Source: an uncultured Dysgonomonas sp.
GTDB taxonomy: Bacteria > Bacteroidota > Bacteroidia > Bacteroidales > Dysgonomonadaceae
Direction: 5' to 3'
Assembly (NCBI GenBank): GCA_937995835.1
Contig: CALKIV010000106.1
Span: 1 to 33,663 of the forward strand
Length of the DNA: 33,663 nt
Shown: piece after piece, positions 25,990-33,084 of the stretch
Layout: the number at the start of each line of letters is the position of its first letter
Position numbering within the stretch: position 1 is the stretch's first letter
The notes under the pieces: model-generated
What the model saw: the letters and a program-made list of their open reading frames with translations, nothing else
Databases searched by the model: none
What the model was told of the DNA's origin: nothing
Made by a program: the position numbers and the translations under genes

Positions 25990-26595
25990 ATGTATAAAAA
26001 CTACCTCAAACGTTTCTTAGATTTCATTCTATCTCTCCTAGGTTTCGTCCTATTGAGTCCATTATTTATTTTCATTACTATCTTTTTAGCTATAGCCAAT
26101 AGCGGGAAACCTTTTTTCTTTCAAGCTAGACCAGGCAAAGACGAACGAATTTTCAAAGTCATTAAATTTAAAACGATGAATGACAAGAAAGACCAATCAG
26201 GTAGTTTACTTCCCGATTCAGACAGGCTTACCGCTATTGGAAAATTTGTGAGAAGAACCTCTCTTGATGAAATACCGCAACTCTTAAATGTTATAAAAGG
26301 CGATATGTCCCTCATAGGCCCTCGTCCACTGCTTGTCGAATATCTACCTTTATATGATGCAACACAGAAAAGACGTCATGAAGTACGTCCTGGCATAACT
26401 GGATGGGCGCAAGTAAATGGAAGGAATGCTATATTTTGGAAACAGAAATTTGAATATGATGTTTGGTATGTAGATAACATATCTTTATCTTTAGATATTA
26501 AGATTTTTTGGATGACTGTCTCTAAAATATTTAAGTCAGAGGGCATATCTTCTGCCACGAGTGCTACAATGGAAAAATTTGAAGGAAATGAATAA
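25990..26595 (+). CDS. pglC: Initiating phosphoglycosyl transferase (PglC-like, monotopic)
   Basis: A 201-residue membrane-associated enzyme that would transfer phospho-diNAc-bacillosamine from UDP to undecaprenyl phosphate, starting each repeat unit. The re-entrant helix is about 8-38 (FLDFILSLLGFVLLSPLFIF). The catalytic Asp-Glu dyad is D93-E94 in SLDEIPQL. MSLIGPRPLLVEYLPLY, RPGITGWAQVNGRNA and a C-terminal TMEKFEGNE strongly resemble PglC. This is the small form, without the large N-terminal domain of WcaJ. It overlaps pglD by 8 bases. Confidence 0.9.
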   Translation: MYKNYLKRFLDFILSLLGFVLLSPLFIFITIFLAIANSGKPFFFQARPGKDERIFKVIKFKTMNDKKDQSGSLLPDSDRLTAIGKFVRRTSLDEIPQLLNVIKGDMSLIGPRPLLVEYLPLYDATQKRRHEVRPGITGWAQVNGRNAIFWKQKFEYDVWYVDNISLSLDIKIFWMTVSKIFKSEGISSATSATMEKFEGNE

Positions 26596-27190
26596 CGGTT
26601 CAGTTGGTTTATATGGTGCAGGAGGGCATGCTAAAGTTATTATTGATATTCTGAAAGAAAATAATATAACTGTAAGCTCTGTTTACGATGATGATAAGTC
26701 TTTAACGAAACTAGTAGATATTCCTGTAATACATGATAGGCTAAAAAATCCAACAATTATAAGTATTGGTAATAATACTGTTCGAAAAAAGATTGTGGAT
26801 AAGCTAGGATCTTCTACTAGCTATACAAAAGCCATATCAACGAAAAGTATAATCTCCGACACTGTTAAAATAGGGGAAGGCACTGTAGTGATGCAAGGTG
26901 CTATTATTCAATCCTCAGCGTCTATTGGCAAACATACGATTGTAAATACTGGAGCCACCATAGACCACGATTGCATTATAGGCGACTTTGTTCATATAGC
27001 TCCCGGCTGTAATTTATGTGGTAATGTTCAAGTTGGCGAAGGAGCATTAATAGGAGCAGGTTCTGTTATTATACCTGGTATTAAAATTGGGAAATGGAGT
27101 GTTGTTGCGGCAGGTTCCGTTGTCTTTAAAGATATTGGAGATAATGTTTTGGCGATAGGTAATCCCTGTAGAGTGATAAAGAAAATTTAA
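26588..27190 (+). CDS. pglD: UDP-4-amino-sugar acetyltransferase (PglD/NeuD family)
   Basis: About 200 residues from the ATG at 26588. The frame is open to 26561, but the earlier start would overlap pglC more and add an unconserved extension. An N-terminal Rossmann-like domain (GLYGAGGHAKVIIDILKEN) precedes a left-handed parallel beta-helix of hexapeptide repeats. The catalytic pair H127-D128 is in ATIDHDCIIGDFVHIAPG, as in PglD. It would acetylate the 4-amino group to give UDP-diNAc-bacillosamine for PglC. It ends the long operon. No clear terminator follows. Confidence 0.88.
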   Translation: MNNGSVGLYGAGGHAKVIIDILKENNITVSSVYDDDKSLTKLVDIPVIHDRLKNPTIISIGNNTVRKKIVDKLGSSTSYTKAISTKSIISDTVKIGEGTVVMQGAIIQSSASIGKHTIVNTGATIDHDCIIGDFVHIAPGCNLCGNVQVGEGALIGAGSVIIPGIKIGKWSVVAAGSVVFKDIGDNVLAIGNPCRVIKKI

Positions 27191-27277
27191 TCTCCTCCCA
27201 CCAATTCCCATACCAAATATTTTCGCTATCTTCGAATTATCATTAGACTAAGAAACCTAAAGCAGAATGCTGCTGAA
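27191..27277. other. Junction between glycan locus and RHS fragment
   Basis: No gene and no terminator were found. The frame of the RHS gene is open right back to the pglD stop at 27188-27190, without a start until 27278. A small hairpin, AGCAG-AATG-CTGCT (27261-27274), is the only structure. RHS-type sequence begins only at about 27370, so the boundary of the RHS fragment lies just inside the annotated gene. Confidence 0.5.
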
Positions 27278-29128
27278 ATGAGGTGGGTGAAATCATGGGG
27301 TTACACTTTCTGCGTAGCAAGCAGTATGCTTATTTTCAACAAGTTGCGAGAAGGATTCAAACTCCTTGTGAAATTTGATTACAAGTTTGATCATAAAACG
27401 ATGAATTTGTTAAGTCGAAAAGATGGAGTAAGAAATACTTTCGAAAATTTTGAATATGATGAGTTAAATAGACTAACATACCATGATGACTCTTATTACC
27501 ACTATGCTATGACGTATGATAGTAAAGGTAATATTAGTACAATAGATGATATTGGTAGCTTTACTTATGATGAATCTTCTCCATATGCTCCATCCCAATT
27601 CTTTGCGGATGAGAGCGATTATATAAAAGAAGATAATATCCAATACAACAGCCTTCATCGTCCTTCAATCATTTCTAATAAGAATGGCTCCATATCATAT
27701 ACATATGATGTGGAGGGTAACAAAAAACATATGATAGTAAAAGATGCTGGAGGGGGTATAAAATATGAGCGTTACTATCTAATAGGAAATTTTGAACTGG
27801 ATATATATCCTACAAAACGTATAGACAGATTATATCTAAATGGAGATGCATATTCAGCGCCAGCTGTATATGAAAAGGACTCAGGAACAGGAAAAGAAAA
27901 TTTGCTTTTTATATGTAGAGATTATTTAGGTAGTATAACACATCTTGTGGATGAAACAGGAAATATTGTTGAAGAAAATAGTTTTAGCCCATCAGGATGG
28001 TTGCGTAATTCAAGAACTTTAAAACCCTATATCCCATTTGAGGAGCCGACTTTACGTCTAGGGAGAGGCTTTACAGGGCATGAACATCTCACAGGATTTG
28101 GGCTTATCAATATGAATGCACGGTTGTATGATCCTATAGTTGGTCGTTTCATATCGCCCGATCCGTATGTGCAAATGCCTGACTTTAGTCAAAATTTTAA
28201 TAGATATAGCTATGCACTGAATAACCCATTGAAGTATAGAGACACGAGTGGAGAGGCTTGGCAATTTCTAATTGGTGCTCTAGTCGGTGGCACTGTAAAT
28301 TGGGCTTTTAATGGATTCAAATTCAATGCAGAAGGATTAGGTTATTTTGGTGCAGGAGTGGGAGGAGGTCTACTTCTTGCTACAGGAAATCCTGCCGGAA
28401 TATTTGCAGGTGGAGCTTTCACTTCTGGAGCAAATTCAGCAATCCATCAATATGCAACTAATAAATCCATTCAATGGGATCAAGTAGGCATATCTGCGAT
28501 AGTTGGAGGAGCTGCAGCATATGGAGGTAGCTGGCTTGGTGGGAAGATAGCACCGTATGCTGAAAGAATGTTCCAAAATGTTGGGTATGATGCATTAAGA
28601 AAGGGGTTGATTCATGGAACTACAGGAGCAGGATCAGGAGTTGTTGTTGGAGGTGGTATGGGCTATGCCACTACAGGAGACCTCGATGGAGCTATAGAAG
28701 GAACGTGGAAAGGTGGAATGTATGGATTTGGTATTGGTTTTTCATATGGATTTGGGAGAGGAATGTATGATAATTGGCAATTGAATAGCGCTTTAAAGCT
28801 ACAAAAACCGACGACTTATAATATGCAATTGGACCCTGATGGAGATAATGTTACTTTATATAGAGGTACAACTGGTTCCGAAGGAGATAAGGGAGCATTA
28901 TTTATGACAGATGATCTTGGAATGGCTAAAACATACGTGAAAAATGGAGGACAGGTGATTAAAGTAGTGATACCAAGATCTACTTTAAATCAGATGTATC
29001 ACTTTAATGATCTTACATACCCCACAGGCTTACATACATTAGGAGGTAATAATATAGTTCAAGAATATATGTTTTCTCCTCAACAAAAGGCAATGATTCT
29101 TAAACACAGCAAACCATATATACCATAA
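27278..29128 (+). CDS. 5'-truncated RHS protein with C-terminal toxin tip
   Basis: 616 residues, probably a fragment. About 33-310 are YD/RHS repeats and the RHS core (FEYDELNRLTYHDD, DYLGSITHLVDETGNIVEEN, GRGFTGHEHLTGFGLINMNA), closing with NPLKYRDTSGE at 315-325. A glycine-rich hydrophobic linker follows (about 328-500). The tip (about 519-616) has LYRGT (R529), ALFMTDD (T544) and QEYMF (E596), spaced as in ADP-ribosyltransferase-type toxins (R-S/T-E order). The toxin class is my inference. Full Bacteroidetes RHS proteins are much longer and carry a signal peptide. The first 32 residues here do not look like RHS, so the 5' part was lost. The next gene starts 1 base after the stop and is its likely immunity gene. 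Confidence 0.8.
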   Translation: MRWVKSWGYTFCVASSMLIFNKLREGFKLLVKFDYKFDHKTMNLLSRKDGVRNTFENFEYDELNRLTYHDDSYYHYAMTYDSKGNISTIDDIGSFTYDESSPYAPSQFFADESDYIKEDNIQYNSLHRPSIISNKNGSISYTYDVEGNKKHMIVKDAGGGIKYERYYLIGNFELDIYPTKRIDRLYLNGDAYSAPAVYEKDSGTGKENLLFICRDYLGSITHLVDETGNIVEENSFSPSGWLRNSRTLKPYIPFEEPTLRLGRGFTGHEHLTGFGLINMNARLYDPIVGRFISPDPYVQMPDFSQNFNRYSYALNNPLKYRDTSGEAWQFLIGALVGGTVNWAFNGFKFNAEGLGYFGAGVGGGLLLATGNPAGIFAGGAFTSGANSAIHQYATNKSIQWDQVGISAIVGGAAAYGGSWLGGKIAPYAERMFQNVGYDALRKGLIHGTTGAGSGVVVGGGMGYATTGDLDGAIEGTWKGGMYGFGIGFSYGFGRGMYDNWQLNSALKLQKPTTYNMQLDPDGDNVTLYRGTTGSEGDKGALFMTDDLGMAKTYVKNGGQVIKVVIPRSTLNQMYHFNDLTYPTGLHTLGGNNIVQEYMFSPQQKAMILKHSKPYIP

Positions 29129-29129
29129 A

Positions 29130-29531
29130 ATGAATATTAAAGAAAAAATATCAAATGACTTGAGAGTGACATTGGATAGTTTATTTTATATAGTAAAAAA
29201 ATTAACAATAAATGAGGTGTCAAGTAATTTACGTTTTATTATTGATAAAATAACAGAAGAAAATCCGACAGGAAATTTAAATGAGAATAAAAAAATAAAT
29301 TTATTTAGAAAATCAATGTGCAGTTTCGAAGAATTAGCTGAGATTATATATTTATCTTATAATGATATTTCATGGGTTGATCTTACAGTATTGCACTCAA
29401 AGAATAAAAAAACCATACTTTTAGCAACTCTTGTAATGGTGAATAAAACGGATAATTATATTAATTATCATTGTTACATAAAACACCCAATGGAAATTGA
29501 AGAAGGTATAAAGTTCGATTTAAATAAATGA
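29130..29531 (+). CDS. Probable immunity protein for the RHS toxin tip
   Basis: 133 residues with no signal peptide or membrane segment. It is lysine-, asparagine- and isoleucine-rich, with helices in the first half (SNDLRVTLDSLFYIVKKLTI) and strands later (KKTILLATLVMVN). I do not recognise the family. The only evidence of function is place: its ATG lies 1 base after the stop of the RHS toxin gene, the usual arrangement of polymorphic toxin and immunity pairs. It is followed by a second, orphan toxin tip. Low GC, like the rest of this cassette. Confidence 0.62.
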   Translation: MNIKEKISNDLRVTLDSLFYIVKKLTINEVSSNLRFIIDKITEENPTGNLNENKKINLFRKSMCSFEELAEIIYLSYNDISWVDLTVLHSKNKKTILLATLVMVNKTDNYINYHCYIKHPMEIEEGIKFDLNK

Positions 29532-29781
29532 TATAAAAGATTGTGGCATTAATAAATCAGGCACTGTCCTAGATTTTGCAATTAATATAAATTCCCAAAG
29601 ATTTTCTAAGGTCATAGAATTAAACACACCATCAACAGGAATAAGTTCTCCCATTAACAGAGAACTAAATTATCCAGGGATGTTTGTCGGAAAAGGTAAA
29701 ACTTTAGGAGGAGCTAGAGAATTTACAATACCCAATCAACCCATACCATCAAATTCAAAGATTTATATAGTAAAAAAATGA
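29524..29781 (+). pseudogene. Orphan toxin tip (displaced RHS C-terminus)
   Basis: An open frame of 85 codons with no start codon at its head. It begins at the end of the preceding immunity gene and stops at 29781, overlapping the ATG of the next immunity gene by 4 bases (ATGA). It encodes a tail such as ELNYPGMFVGKGKTLGGA and REFTIPNQPIPSNSKIYIV. With no RHS core in front and an immunity gene coupled behind, it looks like the remnant of an older toxin tip pushed downstream when a new tip was inserted. Toxin activity is unknown, and it is probably not expressed alone. Confidence 0.7.
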
Positions 29782-30056
29782 TTAACAAACAAGAAATAAA
29801 AATTCAAGGGAAGTGGATTCTGGTGAATAATCACTTAGAGGAAGACGAAGTTTCAAGAAGAATCAACGATCTCATTTCAGGTTATTTAACAAAAATAACA
29901 ATTGATAATAGTGGCTGGTATATTCTTTACCAAGATGAGAGTGATGGACGATACTGGGAGTTATCATATGAACAAGGAGAATTACAAGGGGGAGGGCCTC
30001 CTACATTAACATGTATATCTCTGGGAGACATTAAGAAAAGATATTCTACAATTTAA
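29778..30056 (+). CDS. Imm27-type immunity protein
   Basis: 92 residues, cytoplasmic. The stretch SGWYILYQDESDGRYWELSY followed by GGGPPTL carries the hallmark of Imm27 immunity proteins (GW..LY.D..DGRYWEL.Y, then GGGPP). The N-terminus IQGKWILVNNHLEEDEVSRR also fits. The family protects against tips of polymorphic toxins. Here the start overlaps the stop of the orphan tip by 4 bases, so that tip is its likely former partner. It appears intact and could protect against strains that carry the complete toxin. Confidence 0.8.
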   Translation: MINKQEIKIQGKWILVNNHLEEDEVSRRINDLISGYLTKITIDNSGWYILYQDESDGRYWELSYEQGELQGGGPPTLTCISLGDIKKRYSTI

Positions 30057-30095
30057 AAAAGGGACTATCTCATAAACTGTGTAAGTTATTGACTT

Positions 30096-30131
30096 GGGTT
30101 AGGTTTAATTTTTAGATTCTAACCCTTTTTT
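30096..30131 (+). terminator. Terminator after the RHS cassette
   Basis: GGGTTAG (30096-30102) pairs with CTAACCC (30119-30125) and runs into six T's. It separates the plus-strand RHS cassette from the convergent btgB gene, whose stop codon begins at 30138 on the minus strand. Confidence 0.65.
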
Positions 30132-30135
30132 AATT

Positions 30136-30963
30136 CTACATCCCCATAGCTTTCCCTCTACCCCTCTTAACAGCCTTCACTTCCTCTTTCACAACTTTTT
30201 TATTAACAGTAACATTTTGGACTTGAGTCTGATTTACTAAAATGTTTTCCGCCATCTTACTCTCCGATTTCAAAACACCTCGATGTACTTCCAGTTCTGC
30301 AGCCACTCGCTGCTCCATACTACCATTCTTCATCGTGTTTTTATACTCAAAGGTATCCTCTAGACTTCGATTGTAACCAAAAAGCTTATCAAATGAGATC
30401 TCAGCATTCTGGAAAAAGCTCGTTCGGTCAAAACCGCCCTTTACAACACCTTTCTTAGTGTCTCGGTGATTGGTTTGAGGACTTAATTTGATTCTGTTAG
30501 ATAAGTCTTTCCGACTAACAATAATATGAGCGTGCATTTGTTCATCAGTCTTATCTCCTCGAGCATGATGTATTTTAGCAAAATAAAGCAGGTCTTTGGC
30601 TTCTAAATTCTTTCCAAAACCAGCTGCATAGTGTTTCATTATTTCTTTATTAATGTACTCTTTGAACTTTTCCGATTGCTCTGCTGGAGTAGATCCCATT
30701 GCCAATACTTCATCTTGACTGGGACTAATGGTCAACACAAAGAACTTAGCATCAGTCTTGCTTAGTTTAGCCTTATTCTGGTCTAATAACTCAACGACTT
30801 CACTAGGTGCTACATATTCTTTATTGTATGAGAAAAATGGTTCTACCTTTTGGTCTTTCTTCAATTGTTCTTTATCCTCATGCCGTAAATAGCTAACAAC
30901 TCCATAGCTAGAACTTGCATTGGCATAATTTCCTCCGCCACCTCCTTGAACTTTGATGTGCAT
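30136..30963 (-). CDS. btgB: BtgB-like relaxase (DUF5712 family)
   Basis: 275 residues. The N-terminus MHIKVQGGGGGNYANASSS, then YGVVSYLRHED, is typical of the DUF5712/BtgB mobilization family of Bacteroides plasmids. A histidine cluster likely to bind the metal is H132-H133 and H144-A-H146 in KIHHARGDKTDEQMHAHIIV. The C-terminal 60 residues are basic, ending in KRGRGKAMGM. It would nick a second transfer origin upstream of btgA. Its start shares one base with the btgA stop codon. It is unrelated at sequence level to the relaxase at 8036, so the plasmid carries two relaxase systems. Confidence 0.83.
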   Translation of the reverse strand: MHIKVQGGGGGNYANASSSYGVVSYLRHEDKEQLKKDQKVEPFFSYNKEYVAPSEVVELLDQNKAKLSKTDAKFFVLTISPSQDEVLAMGSTPAEQSEKFKEYINKEIMKHYAAGFGKNLEAKDLLYFAKIHHARGDKTDEQMHAHIIVSRKDLSNRIKLSPQTNHRDTKKGVVKGGFDRTSFFQNAEISFDKLFGYNRSLEDTFEYKNTMKNGSMEQRVAAELEVHRGVLKSESKMAENILVNQTQVQNVTVNKKVVKEEVKAVKRGRGKAMGM

Positions 30964-31529
30964 TATTTCAAAAGACTAGATACTTTATCCAATAAACCTT
31001 CTTTCCCCTTTTTATCCAAGTATTGAGCAATAGCAACTAGAGATTGCTCTACCTTTTGCTGATAGTTATTCTGTAGCTTAATATGGTTCTCCAGTATTCG
31101 GGCAAGACTAGCATTGTAATCTTTGCTAGCTGTTATAACTTGGTTACCGACATTTTTGATGTATTCACCTAATGCTTGGGTTTGTTTATTAGTCAATTCT
31201 TTACTTGTCAAACTATCCAATAACAACTTAAATTCATTGAGCCGCACTCTCATACTTTCGTCAGCTTTAGCAATGCCTAAGAGAGAAGGTTCAAGTATAT
31301 TTTTCTCTTGGGTCTTCAAAAAAGCAACAACCTGATCTTGGCGTTTTCGGATTCTGTCCATCTCCTTTACTGGGGTTTCATCTTGGGTGGGATTGATGCC
31401 ATACTTCTCAAAATAGTTGAGTGCTTGGTCTATAAAATCTTTTTTGGAGATGTTATTCGTAACTGCCAAACGCTCTAGTTTTTTACTGGTCGATTGATTG
31501 ATCGTTACGGTTGTTTGTTTACTATTCAT
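30963..31529 (-). CDS. btgA: BtgA-like mobilization protein
   Basis: 188 residues. The N-terminal ribbon-helix-helix (about 5-45: TTVTINQSTSKKLERLAVTN, then ISKKDFIDQALNYFEKYGI) matches the BtgA ('clindamycin resistance transfer factor') family. A long helical, probably coiled-coil region fills residues 60-185. It should bind oriT and regulate its own promoter, where an 18-bp palindrome is found. First gene of the btgA-btgB operon. Confidence 0.83.
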   Translation of the reverse strand: MNSKQTTVTINQSTSKKLERLAVTNNISKKDFIDQALNYFEKYGINPTQDETPVKEMDRIRKRQDQVVAFLKTQEKNILEPSLLGIAKADESMRVRLNEFKLLLDSLTSKELTNKQTQALGEYIKNVGNQVITASKDYNASLARILENHIKLQNNYQQKVEQSLVAIAQYLDKKGKEGLLDKVSSLLK

Positions 31530-31570
31530 TGTGAAAACAATTGCTTTATATACTATTAATCATTTGATTA

Positions 31571-31608
31571 CAAATATATTAATTATATAACAATTGTATA
31601 TACAATTG
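31571..31608 (-). promoter_or_regulatory. btgA promoter and palindromic operator candidate
   Basis: On the minus strand TATATTTG (31571-31578) is a perfect -7 element, about 42 bases before the btgA ATG. Just upstream lies the perfect palindrome CAATTGTATATACAATTG (31591-31608), and another CAATTG is at 31538-31543 in the leader. These could be sites for the ribbon-helix-helix BtgA. Binding is inferred. Confidence 0.45.
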
Positions 31609-31633
31609 CCTAATAGATTTGTATATTATTTTA

Positions 31634-31740
31634 AACGGCTGTATTACAGCCGTTAGCCTCGCAGAGCAAGAGAAAAAACTGGGCTTTGCCCCGTTTCCTC
31701 TTGCTTTTTCTTTCTTCACTGCGTTACGACGAAAAACCGA
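31634..31740. other. Candidate oriT of the btg mobilization system
   Basis: AACGGCTG (31634-31641) pairs perfectly with CAGCCGTT (31647-31654). A second, GC-rich structure follows: AGCAAGAG (31665-31672) with CTCTTGCT (31698-31705), enclosing AAAC, GGGC and GCCC, GTTT. A T-rich run (31705-31714) makes the second stem resemble a plus-strand terminator too. The segment lies directly upstream of btgA, where the transfer origin of this family is expected, and has no gene of its own. The nick site is not determined. Confidence 0.5.
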
Positions 31741-31852
31741 AAACATGCAAGGTTTGAATTTTTCTAAAGTAAATGCAGTAAAAGAAAGAAAACTGTTATG
31801 GTTTACCCGAGATCGTTGGACGTTGGCTCTGGAATTTTTAAAGAAGAAAAAC

Positions 31853-32173
31853 TTACTCAATGTATTTTGCACAAGTATGATTGTTACCAATGTAACGAAT
31901 ATAAAAGATATCATCCTCGAGGTTATAAAATACATACCATTGCGTATTGTCATTCTTTTTAAAAACTGAATACGACATTTCTTTCCCGTAACGGGAAAAA
32001 TAAGTTGGAGCCATCTTTCGAACTCTATGGGGTAAAGTTTCTAGGATATCTACTATGATAGTTTCAATATAATCAATTGCATCTTCTTCAAATCCAAAGT
32101 ATTCTTTTTCATATAAAATTTCTGTTATTTCCTTTAAATAGATGCTAACTTCAGGGGCAAATATGATCTTCAT
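31853..32173 (-). CDS. RelE/ParE-superfamily toxin
   Basis: 106 residues: MKIIFAPEVSIYLKEITEIL, a helical pair, then the strands MAPTYFSRYGKEMSYSVF, TQWYVFYNLEDDIFYIRYIG, NNHTCAKYI. The fold pattern (two helices, then a sheet) and the VFYN...IRYIGNNH stretch fit the RelE/ParE group. Whether it cuts mRNA or poisons gyrase cannot be told. Its start overlaps the antitoxin stop by 4 bases. A broken homologue lies at 1891-2257 on the same plasmid. Confidence 0.82.
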   Translation of the reverse strand: MKIIFAPEVSIYLKEITEILYEKEYFGFEEDAIDYIETIIVDILETLPHRVRKMAPTYFSRYGKEMSYSVFKKNDNTQWYVFYNLEDDIFYIRYIGNNHTCAKYIE

Positions 32174-32391
32174 TTTTGACGATTAAAGATTTCTTTTACA
32201 TCTTTTCTTACAAGATTCATTAGTTCTTCTCCATTGATCCCTCGTTTTAAATCCTCATCACTTATTACCCTATCATGAACAACTAAATGAATTAGTTTGT
32301 CACCTCGTTTCACCACTACTTTTTGAGTTTCGGCGAGTTCCAGGTATTTTTTCTGTTGATTTCTTAAATCAGTTGGACTTATAATTATCAT
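32170..32391 (-). CDS. Antitoxin (Phd/YefM-like)
   Basis: 73 residues. The N-terminal part IIISPTDLRNQQKKYLELAE followed by VVVKRGDKLIHLVVHD is the DNA-binding dimerisation domain of Phd/YefM antitoxins (LR......y...v....).  The C-terminal half (DEDLKRGINGEELMNLVRKD) would wrap the toxin. It is the first gene of the operon, with a perfect 18-bp palindrome 34 bases upstream as likely operator. Together with the toxin it should kill or arrest plasmid-free cells. Confidence 0.82.
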   Translation of the reverse strand: MIIISPTDLRNQQKKYLELAETQKVVVKRGDKLIHLVVHDRVISDEDLKRGINGEELMNLVRKDVKEIFNRQK

Positions 32392-32424
32392 AATTGTAAA
32401 ATATTAAAATTCTCTTGTCTGCAA

Positions 32425-32442
32425 TGTACGAATATTCGTACA
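32425..32442. promoter_or_regulatory. Operator palindrome of the TA operon
   Basis: TGTACGAATATTCGTACA is a perfect 18-bp palindrome placed 34 bases before the antitoxin ATG and 31 bases after the resolvase gene. The likely function is autoregulation by the antitoxin-toxin complex. A partial copy (TGTACGAAT, then TGTACA) lies at 3774-3789. Confidence 0.62.
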
Positions 32443-32472
32443 CGTTCTACGCCTTAGAGAAGTTAAAAAACT

Positions 32473-33084
32473 TCATTTGTTTATCAATTTGTATCCAGGT
32501 TCTTTGAAAGAACCATCGCCATTGAGGTACATATAAATTGTCGTAGTGGTCATATTTAATTTTTGGGCGATTTCTTGCACAGTTGCATTGCGGTCTTCTA
32601 AGGCTTTTTTAGCCATTATCAAGGTTGCTCTGTTCATCTTCCTTGGTCTACCCCCTTTGCGTCCTCTAGCCCTAGCGGCTGCAAGTCCTGCCTGTGTCCT
32701 TTCTCGGATAAGCTCTCTTTCGAATTCGGCCAAAGCTGCAAATATGCTAAATACTAGTCGTCCATTAGCCGTAGAAGTATCAATTTGAGCACCCGCACCT
32801 GTTAAAACTTTAAGACCAATATTTTTCCCATTTAATTCGTCTACAAGATTTATTAAGTGTTTCAGATCTCGTCCTAGTCGGTCTAACTTCCAAATCACTA
32901 AAGTATTCCCAGGTTGCAAAGCTTTTAAGCAAGCTTCTAATCCTGGGCGATGATCTTTTCTTCCTGAAGCTAGATCCTGGTAGATTCTTTCTTTTTCCAC
33001 ACCTTCTGCAAGTAAAGCATCTTCTTGTAAATTTAAATTCTGATTTCCATCACTTTTAGAAACACGCATATATCCTATTTTCAT
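32473..33084 (-). CDS. Serine recombinase (resolvase/invertase family)
   Basis: About 203 residues from the ATG at 33084. The frame is open to 33120, but the first 12 residues there are hydrophobic and precede the conserved start MKIGYMRVSKSDGNQNL. The catalytic serine is in YMRVS, and the arginines are in WKLDRLGRDLKHL and ERELIRERTQAG. ARGRKGGRPRKMN links to a C-terminal helix-turn-helix (ATVQEIAQKLNMTTTTIYMY). The small size is that of Tn3-type resolvases and DNA invertases. With rep and TA genes nearby, resolution of plasmid multimers is the likely task. Dyads upstream (33203-33302) could be its res site. Confidence 0.88.
   Translation of the reverse strand: MKIGYMRVSKSDGNQNLNLQEDALLAEGVEKERIYQDLASGRKDHRPGLEACLKALQPGNTLVIWKLDRLGRDLKHLINLVDELNGKNIGLKVLTGAGAQIDTSTANGRLVFSIFAALAEFERELIRERTQAGLAAARARGRKGGRPRKMNRATLIMAKKALEDRNATVQEIAQKLNMTTTTIYMYLNGDGSFKEPGYKLINK

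Noticed and set aside
27351..27367. tRNA T-arm-like hairpin (AAGGA-TTCAAAC-TCCTT)
   Set aside because: The loop fits the T-loop pattern, but no acceptor, D or anticodon arm can be built around it and it lies inside an open frame. Probably chance, though a tRNA 3' remnant at an old att site cannot be excluded.
31579..31969. Overlapping open frames on both strands (31619-31969 plus, 31579-31953 minus)
   Set aside because: They run through the structured oriT candidate and over the toxin gene in other frames. Their products look like no known protein and are mutually exclusive.
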